From positions 1-54,936 of the forward strand of contig JAKOZM010000259.1 of assembly GCA_029779995.1 (NCBI GenBank): a stretch of DNA of 54,936 bases. Direction: 5' to 3'. Under the pieces are notes generated by a model. It ran no database searches. It had not been told where the DNA came from and was given only the letters and a program-made list of their open reading frames with translations. Source of the DNA: Actinomycetes bacterium. GTDB lineage: Bacteria; Actinomycetota; Actinomycetes; S36-B12; UBA10799. This document shows positions 16,892 through 26,029 of the stretch, piece by piece; position 1 is the first letter of the stretch; each line of letters begins with the position of its first letter. The position numbers and the translations under genes were made by a program.

Positions 16892-17761
16892 ATGAGGTAC
16901 ATCGTGGGATATGGACCCGAACAACACGGCATCGACGGCATCAATCTGGCTGCCACATTGGCCAGATCTTCGGGGGCTGTCATCGACATGGTGGTAGTGC
17001 TGCCGGACGACGGCCCGACGTTTCATATGTACTCGCCGGACCGCGCTTTCAACGAAGAACTGCAGGCGCAAGCTGAGGAATGGCTGGCCGACGGACTCTC
17101 TCGCGTGCCGAGTGGGGTGAAGGTCGAGGGGCGGCTGCAGCCCGCCGAATCGATCATTGAAGGGCTTATCGAAGAGGCGGAGAATTCCGAGCGGAGCAGT
17201 TCTGACGATCTGATCGTGGTCGGGACCTCACACCGAGTTCGACTCGGCAGTATCGCCGACGCATTGCTCCACGCCGCGTCGGTCCCGGTCGCTCTTGCTC
17301 CCGTCGGCTACGAGCCTCAGTCGGGCGTCAGCCGCATCACCTGCGCCACCGGTGTGCGTGAGGGCGACGATGTGCTCTTGGACTACGCCATCAGGCTGGC
17401 CGCCAGCTGGAAGGTTCCGTTGCGGCTCATGTCGTTGGTCGCCGTCGGCGAGGGTGGCTCCGAGGAGCGTCGTCAGGAGTGGACCGAATTGGCCAGACTT
17501 CACGTCGAGAGCGTCGCGGCAAGGGCCGCCGAGAAGCTGCCTGCGGAGTGCCCCGTGACGACCATCGTTGGACACGGCACTTCCATGGGAGACGCCGTGA
17601 GCAGACTCGAGTTCACAGCCAGTGAGGTTGCTGTCGTCGGATCCAGTCGGCTCGCCCAGCCGAAGCGGATCTTCCTCGGCCGTACCGCCAACAAGATCAT
17701 GCGAGTGCTGTCAGTGCCGATGATCGTAGTTCCCCGCGACTTCGAGCACGATCCCGCCTGA
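16892..17761 (+). CDS. Tandem-domain universal stress protein
   Basis: The 289-aa protein contains two UspA-like domains (about 1-140 and 145-285), each with the alternating strand/helix pattern ending in a hydrophobic SVPV/SVPMIVV strand. The ATP-binding G-x2-G-x9-G(S/T) motif is degenerate in both domains (GTSHRVRLGSIAD; GSSRLAQPKRIFLGRT), so nucleotide binding is doubtful. Two-domain Usps occur widely in actinomycetes and often respond to hypoxia or nutrient stress. It is divergent from the APC permease, which may be its functional partner. Confidence 0.9.
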   Translation: MRYIVGYGPEQHGIDGINLAATLARSSGAVIDMVVVLPDDGPTFHMYSPDRAFNEELQAQAEEWLADGLSRVPSGVKVEGRLQPAESIIEGLIEEAENSERSSSDDLIVVGTSHRVRLGSIADALLHAASVPVALAPVGYEPQSGVSRITCATGVREGDDVLLDYAIRLAASWKVPLRLMSLVAVGEGGSEERRQEWTELARLHVESVAARAAEKLPAECPVTTIVGHGTSMGDAVSRLEFTASEVAVVGSSRLAQPKRIFLGRTANKIMRVLSVPMIVVPRDFEHDPA

Positions 17762-17775
17762 CGTGGCTGGTGGCG

Positions 17776-18009
17776 CTACTCCTGCTCCGGGTCGACCTCA
17801 TGCATGCCGAAGGCGTCGGGGTCGCCCTCGGGGATGTCCGTCAGGTCAGCGTCGGGGACATCAGTGAGGTCGGCGTCGCTGATGATCTGGGCCTCCGTAC
17901 TCGGTCCGGAACCGCCGTCACCGGGCACCTGTGCCTCGGCCAACGCGTCGTCCGGAATCTCTCCGGTGATCGGAGTCTCGAGATTCGCCATGTCATTGGA
18001 TTCGCTCAT
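17776..18009 (-). CDS. Small very acidic protein with internal repeat
   Basis: The 77-aa protein starts MSESNDMANLETP and is dominated by Asp/Glu. It has a direct repeat DADLTDVP / DADLTDIP at about 45-60 and no hydrophobic core, so it is likely disordered. It converges with the Usp gene (14 bp between stops) and diverges from the TPR gene. No Shine-Dalgarno precedes the ATG. A second acidic mini-protein starting MSETSPS lies at 22283-22402. I do not recognise a family; the acidic codon pattern and single clean frame support coding. Confidence 0.55.
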   Translation of the reverse strand: MSESNDMANLETPITGEIPDDALAEAQVPGDGGSGPSTEAQIISDADLTDVPDADLTDIPEGDPDAFGMHEVDPEQE

Positions 18010-18101
18010 GCCGGTTGCTACCCGTCACCCGCGGGCGTAGTCAGGGTCGCGTGTCGTACGTGCGCGTTACCGTCGAAATGACCGAATAGGCAGGGGAGCG
18101 G

Positions 18102-19586
18102 ATGAGTGATCTGCAGGAGATGGCCGAAGAGGATCTGTGGACAGCGCTGACGCAGGCATCCGGCCGCGAGCGTATCGACGTGCTGTTCGAGCTGGCGAAT
18201 CGGGCATCGAGTCGCCGCGATTACGACCGGGCGCTGACGCTGTGGCAGGAGGTCGAGTCCACCGCTGCGCAGCTCGGCGATATCGGTCAGGCGGCCACCG
18301 CCATGCGGCTGCAGGGGGCTGCCTGCTTCAGTGCAGGCGACGTCGACGCGGCTGTTCAGACGTACCAGCGAGCAGCCGCAGCCTACGGTGAGGCTGCAAT
18401 GAGCCGGGATGCCGCAAGCGTTCTGTGGTGCTTGGCGGACTGCTATCGGGTCCTGGGGGATGTAGAGGCGCAACTTTCAGCGGCCGTTCAAAGCCGGGAG
18501 CTCGCGGAGTTCGAGGGTGAGCGCACCGTCGCTGGTGACGCCTGTTTCTTGCAGGCGCGGGCTCTGTACCTGTTGAACCGAGATGAGGAAGCCTTGGTGG
18601 TCTGCCGAGCCGGTCGGGACCACTTCCGGACGGCAGAGCGCCCGGATCTGGTCGCGGTCGTCGACGACTTCGCGGTGTCTGTACACCTGTTCCTCGGTCA
18701 CCTCGACGAGGCGTTAGAACTGGCCCGGGGATGTTTGGTGCTGGCGAATGTGTCCTCGTCCACGGCGGATGATCGGTACGCGCGCTATCGATTGGCCGAG
18801 GTCTTTCTGCGTCGTGGGGAGGCCGAGCAGGCGTTGGGCCAGGCCGAACAGGCCCTTACTGCCTATCGGCAGGCCGACGACTTCGTGGGGGCGGCGCGGT
18901 GTGAGCAACTGCGGGCCGAGGCGTTCTTCGAACGCGAGGACCTGCCGGCCGCCCTCGAGGCCTTCGCCAACGCGTGGGTGCTGTTCGATGCGACGGGCAG
19001 GGACGCTGAGGGCTTGCGCTGTGACACCCGTCGGGCGGTGGCCCTTCACTACGCCGGTGACTACCGACAGGCGGCGCGGACCAACGAGCGTTTGGTCCAC
19101 GCGTTCGGGCAGGCGGGCGACCAGCCAGCCGTGCGGTGGAGTGTCGTGCGCTGGTTGGACAACCTGCGCCAGGACCAGCAGTTCGAACAATGCCGCCGGA
19201 TCGCGGAGGAGCATACGAGTCTGTGGCCGCCCGATGCGACGGCCGAGGACGCGAGTTACCGGGAGTTCCTGGGCGTGTACTCCCTTGCCCTGGAGCAGAC
19301 CGGTCATGTCGACCGGGCCACGGAGATCGCCAGCCAGGTCATTGCTCAGACCCCGGCTCGGGAAGCGAGTCTCGGTACGGCCTACTGCTATGAGGTGCGT
19401 GGTCGGTCGCGGCTCGACAGTGACGAACCGGGAGCCGGGCAGGACTTCTCGCATGCCATCGCCCTGCACCTGGTGCAGGGGAACACCGACCGGGCCCGCG
19501 AACTCAGCCAGTATTTCCTGCCGGCTAACGACAGCCTGCGTAAGCATGCTGGCGACGAGGTTCCGGTGAGTCCCGAACACGGGTGA
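18102..19586 (+). CDS. Tetratricopeptide-repeat protein
   Basis: The 494-aa soluble protein is nearly all alpha-helical repeats: about a dozen 34-residue TPR units with the usual small-residue and aromatic pattern, for example FELANRASSRRDYDRAL and FLRRGEAEQALGQAEQAL. No catalytic domain, signal peptide or membrane segment is evident. TPR arrays serve as protein-protein scaffolds; the partner is unknown. A clear ribosome site (AGGGGAGCGG) precedes the ATG, and a terminator-like hairpin overlaps the stop. Confidence 0.85.
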   Translation: MSDLQEMAEEDLWTALTQASGRERIDVLFELANRASSRRDYDRALTLWQEVESTAAQLGDIGQAATAMRLQGAACFSAGDVDAAVQTYQRAAAAYGEAAMSRDAASVLWCLADCYRVLGDVEAQLSAAVQSRELAEFEGERTVAGDACFLQARALYLLNRDEEALVVCRAGRDHFRTAERPDLVAVVDDFAVSVHLFLGHLDEALELARGCLVLANVSSSTADDRYARYRLAEVFLRRGEAEQALGQAEQALTAYRQADDFVGAARCEQLRAEAFFEREDLPAALEAFANAWVLFDATGRDAEGLRCDTRRAVALHYAGDYRQAARTNERLVHAFGQAGDQPAVRWSVVRWLDNLRQDQQFEQCRRIAEEHTSLWPPDATAEDASYREFLGVYSLALEQTGHVDRATEIASQVIAQTPAREASLGTAYCYEVRGRSRLDSDEPGAGQDFSHAIALHLVQGNTDRARELSQYFLPANDSLRKHAGDEVPVSPEHG

Positions 19587-19621
19587 AACGTGCCCTGTTC
19601 TTAGACCGGGCGCGTTTCACC
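19582..19621 (+). terminator. Transcription terminator hairpin after TPR gene
   Basis: GGTGAAACGTGCCC (19582-19595) pairs with GGGCGCGTTTCACC (19608-19621), 13 of 14 positions, around a 12-base loop. The hairpin begins in the last codons of the TPR gene. There is no long U-tract. Confidence 0.55.
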
Positions 19622-19865
19622 ACTGTCCCCCAGGGTCGCGCTCGGCTCGTCGCCCGCGAAAGGATCCTGGGCCGCGGTGCTCGTCATGGTGTCTTCGCTA
19701 TGGGCTTGGTCGGCGGCGTCACGTTCACGCCTATCGGAGGTCATGCCGGCCCTTTACCCGGCACCGACTCAATGATGCTGCATCGACGGCGTGGTCTGCT
19801 GGCCCTGAATTCAACCCACTGCTCGGAGTAGCCTGAAGGGTGCGTTCGCCAAGGGGAGGCACATC

Positions 19866-21029
19866 ATGGACGACGCCGCGCAGATCTGCTCCGAGTGCTC
19901 GCACCCGTTGCATCCCGAGGACAAGTTCTGCGCGGAGTGTGGGCATCCCGCGCCCGAGCGAATCGCCAACCAGGACGTTGAGATTGACGTCGAAGCGCCT
20001 CCACCGAAAGCGGTTGTCGCGACAGCGAGGCGCAAACCCAGGTTCTGGGTCATCCTTGGTGGCGTTGCCGCGATCGGCATCATCCTGATCGGGGCCGCCT
20101 GGTGGGGCCTCAGTCAGAACAGTGCAGCGAAGGATGAATACGAAGCCTCCACCCCAGTGCTCATGGGGACGTTGGACGATATGTCAGCGGCTCAGAGCAC
20201 GACGATGGTGCGAGATGTCGCCGAGCAGGCGGCTACTCAGGTGACATCGATTGATGCTGTCCTCGACAGTGACCCCGCGGCAAAAGGTGCCGATCGACTC
20301 ACGACGCTACGCGACGCCCTGGGAGCGCTAGCTGCGCTCACGGAATACACCCAGGACAACACGGTCGTGTGGACCGATAATCGCGAAGTACTGGTGTCGA
20401 ACCTCGACACGCTCAGCTCTTATGGTGACCCAACCCTGGAGGCGAGCGCCCAGGGTGACGACGCCGTACGCACCCTCGATGACCTGACTGACCGCGTTGA
20501 CAAGGAGATGGCTCGGTACAAGCGGCAGGTCAAGAAGGCCCGCCTGGCTGCGCAGGCGCAGCGCGCCGATGTGCGGTCTTACCACGCTCAGATGGAACCG
20601 TTGATTGATAGGTACACCGCGCTGCGCAACGACACCGGGACCTTCGTCGGCCGCATGGACAGCGAGCAGATGTACATGTTCGAAGTCACGGAGTACTTCT
20701 CCCAGGCCGCCGAGGACCGACGCGAGATCGCCAACAGTATGGCTGCCCTGCGACCGCCGACAGACCTGCGAGGTGTGCATGGCCGGATCGTCACGGTGCT
20801 GGGTGACGGTGCGGATGCCATCGACGCTGCGGTGGGCGCGCTCGACAACGCCGAGTGTTTCTACGGCGAGTGCTACTTCGAATTCAACTCTCAGTGGCAA
20901 CAGTTCCAGGACGAATCCGACCGCATCACGCTGCGCTACGGCCAGGCCTATGACGCTTGGCAGGCAGCGATCCGGGTGGCCCAGCGTCAGGCTAAAGGCG
21001 CGGAGCTTCCGCCAGAACCTCAATTGTAG
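19866..21029 (+). CDS. Zinc-ribbon, single-pass membrane protein of unknown function
   Basis: The 387-aa protein begins with a zinc ribbon, CSEC-x11-CAEC (residues 8-25), then a Pro/Val linker, one transmembrane helix (about 58-80, FWVILGGVAAIGIILIGA) and a long, mostly helical external part (about 85-387). Helices near 200-235 are strongly charged (DKEMARYKRQVKKARLAAQ). A Cys pair in ECFYGECYF may form a disulfide. Topology would be zinc ribbon inside, large domain outside. SD AGGGGAGG seven bases upstream gives a solid start. No homologous function recognised. Confidence 0.8.
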   Translation: MDDAAQICSECSHPLHPEDKFCAECGHPAPERIANQDVEIDVEAPPPKAVVATARRKPRFWVILGGVAAIGIILIGAAWWGLSQNSAAKDEYEASTPVLMGTLDDMSAAQSTTMVRDVAEQAATQVTSIDAVLDSDPAAKGADRLTTLRDALGALAALTEYTQDNTVVWTDNREVLVSNLDTLSSYGDPTLEASAQGDDAVRTLDDLTDRVDKEMARYKRQVKKARLAAQAQRADVRSYHAQMEPLIDRYTALRNDTGTFVGRMDSEQMYMFEVTEYFSQAAEDRREIANSMAALRPPTDLRGVHGRIVTVLGDGADAIDAAVGALDNAECFYGECYFEFNSQWQQFQDESDRITLRYGQAYDAWQAAIRVAQRQAKGAELPPEPQL

Positions 21030-21049
21030 AAATGTCCGGGGGGTGGCCC

Positions 21050-21439
21050 TCAGCGCGAGCGGGGAGGCTCCACCAACACTGCCAGCAACCGAGCGAGGTC
21101 GGCGTCGGGGTCGTGAGTCAGGCCGGTGTGGATGGGGCCTGGCTGGACAACCGTGCTGCGTGGCGCGGTCAGCCACCGGAATCGCTTGCCGATGTCGTCG
21201 TCCTGCTGTGGGGTGCAGTCGGCCGCTGCGGCCAGCGCCCGTTCGATCTGGTCGGCGTCCGAGGCCGGATCCAGGGCGGCCAGGCGTTGCCGATCCAGCA
21301 GGATGCGGGATCCGAGAAAGTCCAAGGCGCGGCAGTACAGCAGCACGCCGGCATTCATCGACTCACCGCGCTCGACGCGAGGCACGACCCGCAGGATCGC
21401 GTACTCGAACGGGACCCGGGTCTCAGCCACTGCTGCCAC
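21050..21439 (-). CDS. DUF3037 protein, partner of the HipA-like kinase
   Basis: The 129-aa protein matches the DUF3037 pattern: YAILRVVPRVERGESMNAGVLLYC near residues 13-36, then a helical region and an FRWLTAPRSTVVQ strand. GTG start at 21439 overlaps the end of the HipA-like gene by 17 bases. DUF3037 genes regularly follow a HipA-like kinase in this order in actinomycetes and other bacteria, which suggests a dedicated partner or substrate. The biochemical role is unknown. Convergent with the zinc-ribbon gene. Confidence 0.85.
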   Translation of the reverse strand: MAAVAETRVPFEYAILRVVPRVERGESMNAGVLLYCRALDFLGSRILLDRQRLAALDPASDADQIERALAAAADCTPQQDDDIGKRFRWLTAPRSTVVQPGPIHTGLTHDPDADLARLLAVLVEPPRSR

Positions 21440-22247
21440 CGAGCCAATCAGGTCGTCCCTGCGCGCGGCGCGGGGCCGGTGGCCGGGCGACGGCCTCCAA
21501 AAGGGCTGGCAACCACAGTTCGCGTGCGGCGAAGCGCGCCAGCAGTCGTTCAGCGTAAGCGGCCCGGACGGCTTCGACGTCCCTGAATCCTGGCTCCTCG
21601 GCGAGCCACAGCTCCGGCACGTCGCTCACCGCATCTTCCACGAGCTCACGTGTCACTGCACTGCCGAACTCATCATTGGCACCGAGCACGTCTGGTTTGC
21701 TTGCCAGCAGGATGTGGTCCGTGGCGTCGTAGGGACGGGTGTCGCTGACCGTGGCGGTCTCCCATCGATGATGGAACGTCAGGGTGGCGCCGTGGTCGAT
21801 CAGCCACAGCTGCTGCCACTGGAGCAGATTGGGGTTTCGTCTCGACCTGTCCATATTCGCGACCAGCGCGTCGAACCAGAGGACCCGGCCTGCCTCTTGC
21901 GCATCGAGAGGGAAGGCCACCGGATCGAAGTCGAGGGCGCCCGGCAGGAAGTCGATCCCGAGGTTCAGCCCCGCACTTCGTCGCAGGAGATCCTGCACTT
22001 CCTGATCCGGCTCGCCGTTGGCCAGCACGGCGTCGACCTCAACGGTCACAAGATCGGGCACCCGCAAACCCAAGCCACGGGCAATGCGACCAGCGATCAC
22101 CTCGGCCACGAGCGCCTTGCGACCCTGCCCGGCGGCGTGGAACTTGACGACGTAGGTGCCGAGGTCGTCGGCCTCCATCAACCCGGGTAGTGACCCGCCC
22201 TCCCGTAACGGCGTCACATAACGCGTCGCGGTCACATGGGGGAGCAC
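21423..22247 (-). CDS. HipA-family kinase-like protein
   Basis: The 274-aa protein has a short HipA-type kinase fold: a YVVKFHAAGQG strand with the ATP-lysine, ALVAEVIAGRIARGLGL helix, catalytic segment LVANMDRSRRNPNLL (an MDR-x3-N variant) and LWLIDHGATL replacing the metal-binding DFG. At 274 aa it lacks most of the N- and C-terminal extensions of persister HipA (about 440 aa). No HipB-like HTH antitoxin is adjacent; the partner is DUF3037. It is best read as a HipA-like kinase paired with DUF3037 and not as a classical toxin. Confidence 0.85.
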   Translation of the reverse strand: MLPHVTATRYVTPLREGGSLPGLMEADDLGTYVVKFHAAGQGRKALVAEVIAGRIARGLGLRVPDLVTVEVDAVLANGEPDQEVQDLLRRSAGLNLGIDFLPGALDFDPVAFPLDAQEAGRVLWFDALVANMDRSRRNPNLLQWQQLWLIDHGATLTFHHRWETATVSDTRPYDATDHILLASKPDVLGANDEFGSAVTRELVEDAVSDVPELWLAEEPGFRDVEAVRAAYAERLLARFAARELWLPALLEAVARPPAPRRAQGRPDWLGGSSG

Positions 22248-22282
22248 ACCGTTGAGGCTACCGCCCGGAGGGGAAACGCTGG

Positions 22283-22402
22283 TCAGTCCGCGTCGTCGAC
22301 GGGGACAGTCCCAGCGGGTTCGGTGTCGAACTGCTCCTCGACGGACTGCAGGTCGTCGGCGTCGTGCATCGGTGCGCTGTAGCTGGGAGATGTCTCACTC
22401 AT
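22283..22402 (-). CDS. Acidic 39-residue mini-protein
   Basis: ATG at 22402 is preceded by GAGGAGCCGC, an excellent ribosome site, and opens a 39-codon frame ending TGA at 22283. The product starts MSETSPSYSAP, has DADDLQSVEEQFD in the middle and ends VPVDDAD, net charge strongly negative. It lies just upstream of the HipA-like gene (35 bp) on the same strand and could be the first cistron of that operon. Its MSE start and acidity recall the 17776-18009 protein. Confidence 0.55.
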   Translation of the reverse strand: MSETSPSYSAPMHDADDLQSVEEQFDTEPAGTVPVDDAD

Positions 22403-22437
22403 GCGGCTCCTCTACCCGGGTAACCGCAGTTCTGTCG

Positions 22438-22572
22438 CCACATCTGGTTGGCACCCGAACAAGATCAACCAAATGCGCAGGGACACGCCGCGTTCCGTGT
22501 CCGATATGACCGAATGTCGGCGTGTCTGTGGTTGGAATTGCGCTCGTTCGCCGGTTCTCCAACCAGATGTGG
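22438..22572. repeat. 135-bp inverted-repeat element, copy 1 (MITE/REP-like)
   Basis: The ends are a perfect 14-bp inverted repeat, CCACATCTGGTTGG (22438-22451) and its complement (22559-22572). A 9-bp inner inverted repeat GACACGCCG / CGGCGTGTC (22482-22490, 22518-22526) lies inside. The reverse complement of copy 2 (40178-40313) aligns along the full length, including AAGATCAACCA and GACACGCCGC. No open frame or target duplication is seen. It lies 13 bp after the stop of the next gene upstream. Confidence 0.7.
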
Positions 22573-22584
22573 AGGGGTAGCCCG

Positions 22585-23262
22585 TCAGTAGAGCGGATCG
22601 TTGGCAGCATTCCCCGCCCAGGTGCCCCATGGGTCCCGCTGCGCCCAAGGGTCCTGCGTCCTGATGAGGTTCATGGTGACGACGTTCTCCGAGACGAGCG
22701 GGGAGACGCTCGCGGTGACTGGCTGCTGCAGTGAGTACCAGGAGTCCATGATGTTGTCGATGGGATTCAGGTCGAACCCCATCGCGTCGTACCAGCCGTC
22801 GGCGTTGCCGTCGTAGTAGGAGATGTCCCACCAGCCGTCGGATGCCGAGTCCAAGTGGATGTACTCGTAGTAGGTGTCGCGATTGGTATCGAACGCCGCA
22901 GCCGTTCCGCTGGCTCCGCTGGTGTAGAAGACCTCGTAGTACCCGTCCTGGTTGAAGTCGTAGAACACACTCTCGTGAATGCCGTCGCGATTGGTGTCGA
23001 ACGTGACTTCGAGCGTTCCATTGCCATCGAGATCGCCCACCCAGTGGGTCGATGGGGCGGCGACAGGGGTCGATCGACGCTTGCACGCGCGCTTGTTCTT
23101 ACGGTGCCTTTTGGCGCAGCGCTTCTTATGTATTGCGGACAGCGCGTGGCCGGCATCCGGGACTCCGGGAGGTGCCGGGATCGGTGCGGCCACTGCGGGC
23201 ACCGCCGTCAAAGCCATCACCATGACCACGATCGCCGCGGCGAGTGCGCAGAGTCGCTTCAC
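22585..23262 (-). CDS. Secreted protein with acidic DxDxDG-like repeats
   Basis: Starting at GTG 23262 gives a 225-aa protein with a classic signal peptide (KRLCALAAAIVVMVMALT, cleavage near AVAA) and then a basic stretch (KKRCAKRHRKNKRACKRR). A repeat-rich domain (about 80-165) follows: DLDGNGTLEV, DTNRDGIHES, DFNQDGYYEV, DTNRDTYYEY, DGNADGWYDA. The Asp-rich 15-17-residue loops resemble calcium-binding EF-hand-like or thrombospondin-type loops. Probably an extracellular calcium-stabilised structural protein. A GTG start 36 bases further upstream is also possible. Confidence 0.75.
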   Translation of the reverse strand: MKRLCALAAAIVVMVMALTAVPAVAAPIPAPPGVPDAGHALSAIHKKRCAKRHRKNKRACKRRSTPVAAPSTHWVGDLDGNGTLEVTFDTNRDGIHESVFYDFNQDGYYEVFYTSGASGTAAAFDTNRDTYYEYIHLDSASDGWWDISYYDGNADGWYDAMGFDLNPIDNIMDSWYSLQQPVTASVSPLVSENVVTMNLIRTQDPWAQRDPWGTWAGNAANDPLY

Positions 23263-23317
23263 TGGCAGGGACCGCCTTCGTCGTACAGCAAGATCCACAA
23301 CTTAGCACGGGCGAGTT

Positions 23318-26029
23318 TCAGGCCAAACCATGCCGGACGCGACTGGCTTTCTCCTGCGCGCTGAACTGGTTGAAGCGGGGTAGAAACTTGTCCCACTCGA
23401 TGATGTGGGAGTTGATCTCGGGCCCGTCGATGCACGCGTGCTTGCGCACGGCTTTGCCCTCGATGACGACCGGCACCATGCACGCTCCACACATGCCGGT
23501 GGCATCCACCATGATCGAGTTCAGGCTGGCCACGCAGGGCGTCTCGTAGCGCAGGCTGAGGTCACTGACCGCACGCATCATCATCGGGGGCCCGATGGTG
23601 ATGACCTCGGCGACAGGTCGGCCACCCCCACTGAGCAGTTCCTCCAGGGGTCCCGTCACGAAGCCTGGAGTGCCAAACGATCCATCGTTGGTCGTGTACA
23701 CGACGTCGAGCTGATCGCTGAACTCCGCGCGCAGGGTCTCGATCCGCTCGCCCGGACCGGTCCAGAACATCAGGTCCGCGCTGCGGAAACCGCTGATCAG
23801 CGTCACATGGTTGCCGGCCAGTAGATGTGCCCGCATGATCGGGTACACCGGCGGCAGGCCGAGGCCGCCAGCGGTAAAGACCACGGTTCCCTGGTCATGG
23901 CGGGTGATCTCGCTGGGCCGCCCCAGCGGTCCTGCGACTCCCGTGAAGACGTCGCCGACGCCCATCCGGTTGATCTCAATGCTGCTGGTTCCCACCCCCT
24001 GCACGACGAGGCAGATCGTGCCCTTGGCGCCATCCCAGTCCGCCAGGGTGAGCGGAATGAGCTCACCGTCGGGGGCGGGCAGCATCCGCACGAACTGCCC
24101 GGCTTGGGCCGAGCGGGCAATCAACGGCGCGCGCACCGTGAACTCGACGATGCCGTCGCTGAGTTCCGTGCGGGCCACGATGGTGGCCTCTGTGTTGGCC
24201 AGGTCGGTGTAGTCGCGCGCTCGCTGCACGGAATCGGAGATCACCTCGGGTGTCAGATCGTCGATGGCCAGGATCTCGCGGGCGGCGGACTGACCGTCGC
24301 CTGCCGCCAGAATTGCGGTGGAGCCGCCGCGTGCGGCGTCGCCGCCGGTGTAGACGCCGTCCAGCGTGGTCTCCTGAGAGCCCTCATGCGCCAAATTGAT
24401 CGTGCCCCACTTTGAGGTCTCCAGCCGCGGCTCGGAATCCTTGATGATCGGATTCGATGCGTTGCCCAGGGCCATGATGACCAGATCCGCGCGCTTCGTT
24501 TCCGTGCGCCCGGTGGACACAGGGCGACGGCGCCCGGACTCATCAGGCTCGCCGAGTTCCATCTGGTCGAGGGTCGCGGCGGCCACGAAGCCGCGGTCAT
24601 TGCCGATGAACTCGATCGGTGAGCGCAACTCCTCGAACACGATGCCCTCCTCCAGGGCGTGGTGCTGCTCCTCCACCCGCGCGGGCATCTCCGCCTGGGT
24701 GCGTCGGTACACGATCGTCACGTGGCCGCCCAGTCGCCGCGCGGTGCGGGCGGCATCCATCGCGGTGTTGCCGCCCCCGATGACCAGGATCTCCTTGCCG
24801 TCGGTCTCGGGCAGCGGGGTTTCGAAGTCGGCCCGCAGCCCCTGCATGAGGTTGACCCGGGTCAGGAACTCATTGGCCGACATCACGTTGAGCAGGTGTT
24901 CGCCGGGAACGTTCATGAACCGCGGCAGCCCTGCCCCGGTGCCCACGAAGATCCGGGCGAAGCCGGCATCGCGCAGGTCCTGCAGGGTCGCCGTCTTGCC
25001 GACCACGAAGTTCATCACGAACCGCCCGCCGAGCATCCGGATCTTCGCCACGACGTCGTCGATCAGCTCATTGGGCAGGCGGAACTCGGGGATGCCGTAC
25101 CGCAGCACCCCGCCGAGGGCGTGGAATGCCTCGAAGACCGTCACCGGGAAGCCCTGGGCAGCCAGCAGATAGGCGTTGATGAGGCCTGATGGACCCGACC
25201 CGATGATGGCCACCGGCGGGTGCGTCGCCCGCTCCCACGGATCGCGGACCCGTGCCAAACGTCGGGCGGTGCCCTGTGGATCGATCCGTTTCTCGCGTTC
25301 GGGCAGGTACCACTCGAGCTGGCCGATTGCGATCGGCTTCTTCTGGATACACACCCCCTGACACTGCAGCTCCTGCGGGCAGACCCGACCCGTCACGTCC
25401 GGCAGCGGATTGCTGGATTCCAGCAGCTCCAGCGCTTCTTGGAACCGACCCGTGCCGATCAACTCGATCACCTGCGGAATGTGGATGGCCACCGGGCAGC
25501 CGCCGGTGGGTTCACGGCACTCGGCCAGGAAGACCCCGAGCTCGCAGGGCTTCTCCTCGCACTGCTTGTCGCGCAGCACCTCGAGCCACACGATCAGGTC
25601 GACCTCTTGCTGGGTGTATCCCAGCTCCAGGTATCCCAGGAAACCCTGGTTCACCAGGCCGAAGTCCTCAGCGCGCTGGTCGGCGTCGCGCACGTAAGGC
25701 TCGATGCAACTGTGCGCGGGCCAGCCTTGCGACAGGCCCTCGAACATCGGGTAGCGCTGGGACAGATGTGCGTCCAAGGCGCGGATGAATTTGCGCTTGC
25801 CTGACAGGGGAAGGTTCCACACGAACCGCATCAGCAGGGTGCTCGCATCGTCGCCGCGCACCAGCATGGACCACATGCGATCGGTGAACTCCGCGCCCAA
25901 CTCGGGCTGCTGGAACTCCCAGGCCACGGCCTGCATCCCCTCGGAGATGAACACCTCACGGAAGGCGCGCGGGTCGCTGACCAGTCGTCTGCGCAGCAAC
26001 TCAACTTGATAGTCGAGCTCGGCGGTCAT
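23318..26029 (-). CDS. Fused ferredoxin:NADP+ oxidoreductase (NfnBA/GltD-PyrK-like)
   Basis: The 903-aa protein has a helical N-terminal region (about 1-160). A GltD/NfnB-type flavoprotein follows: Cys-rich Fe-S binding region (about 170-240), FAD-binding GSGPSG near 275 and NAD(P)-binding VIGGGNTAMD near 415. Then an NfnA/PyrK-type FNR module (about 616-870) contains a [2Fe-2S] Cys set in TGMCGACMVP. NfnAB enzymes transfer electrons between reduced ferredoxin, NADH and NADP+. Its ATG overlaps the nifJ stop as ATGA (26026-26029), so the two are made together: pyruvate oxidation to reduced ferredoxin, then NADPH. Two polypeptides of Nfn are here one chain, plus an extra N-terminal domain I cannot assign. 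Confidence 0.88.
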   Translation of the reverse strand: MTAELDYQVELLRRRLVSDPRAFREVFISEGMQAVAWEFQQPELGAEFTDRMWSMLVRGDDASTLLMRFVWNLPLSGKRKFIRALDAHLSQRYPMFEGLSQGWPAHSCIEPYVRDADQRAEDFGLVNQGFLGYLELGYTQQEVDLIVWLEVLRDKQCEEKPCELGVFLAECREPTGGCPVAIHIPQVIELIGTGRFQEALELLESSNPLPDVTGRVCPQELQCQGVCIQKKPIAIGQLEWYLPEREKRIDPQGTARRLARVRDPWERATHPPVAIIGSGPSGLINAYLLAAQGFPVTVFEAFHALGGVLRYGIPEFRLPNELIDDVVAKIRMLGGRFVMNFVVGKTATLQDLRDAGFARIFVGTGAGLPRFMNVPGEHLLNVMSANEFLTRVNLMQGLRADFETPLPETDGKEILVIGGGNTAMDAARTARRLGGHVTIVYRRTQAEMPARVEEQHHALEEGIVFEELRSPIEFIGNDRGFVAAATLDQMELGEPDESGRRRPVSTGRTETKRADLVIMALGNASNPIIKDSEPRLETSKWGTINLAHEGSQETTLDGVYTGGDAARGGSTAILAAGDGQSAAREILAIDDLTPEVISDSVQRARDYTDLANTEATIVARTELSDGIVEFTVRAPLIARSAQAGQFVRMLPAPDGELIPLTLADWDGAKGTICLVVQGVGTSSIEINRMGVGDVFTGVAGPLGRPSEITRHDQGTVVFTAGGLGLPPVYPIMRAHLLAGNHVTLISGFRSADLMFWTGPGERIETLRAEFSDQLDVVYTTNDGSFGTPGFVTGPLEELLSGGGRPVAEVITIGPPMMMRAVSDLSLRYETPCVASLNSIMVDATGMCGACMVPVVIEGKAVRKHACIDGPEINSHIIEWDKFLPRFNQFSAQEKASRVRHGLA

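Noticed and set aside
19583..19831. 82-aa ORF after the TPR gene
   Set aside because: It starts in the terminator hairpin and has no ribosome site of its own.
21423..22247. HipA toxin of a HipBA persister module
   Set aside because: The protein is short, the partner is DUF3037, and no HTH antitoxin is adjacent.
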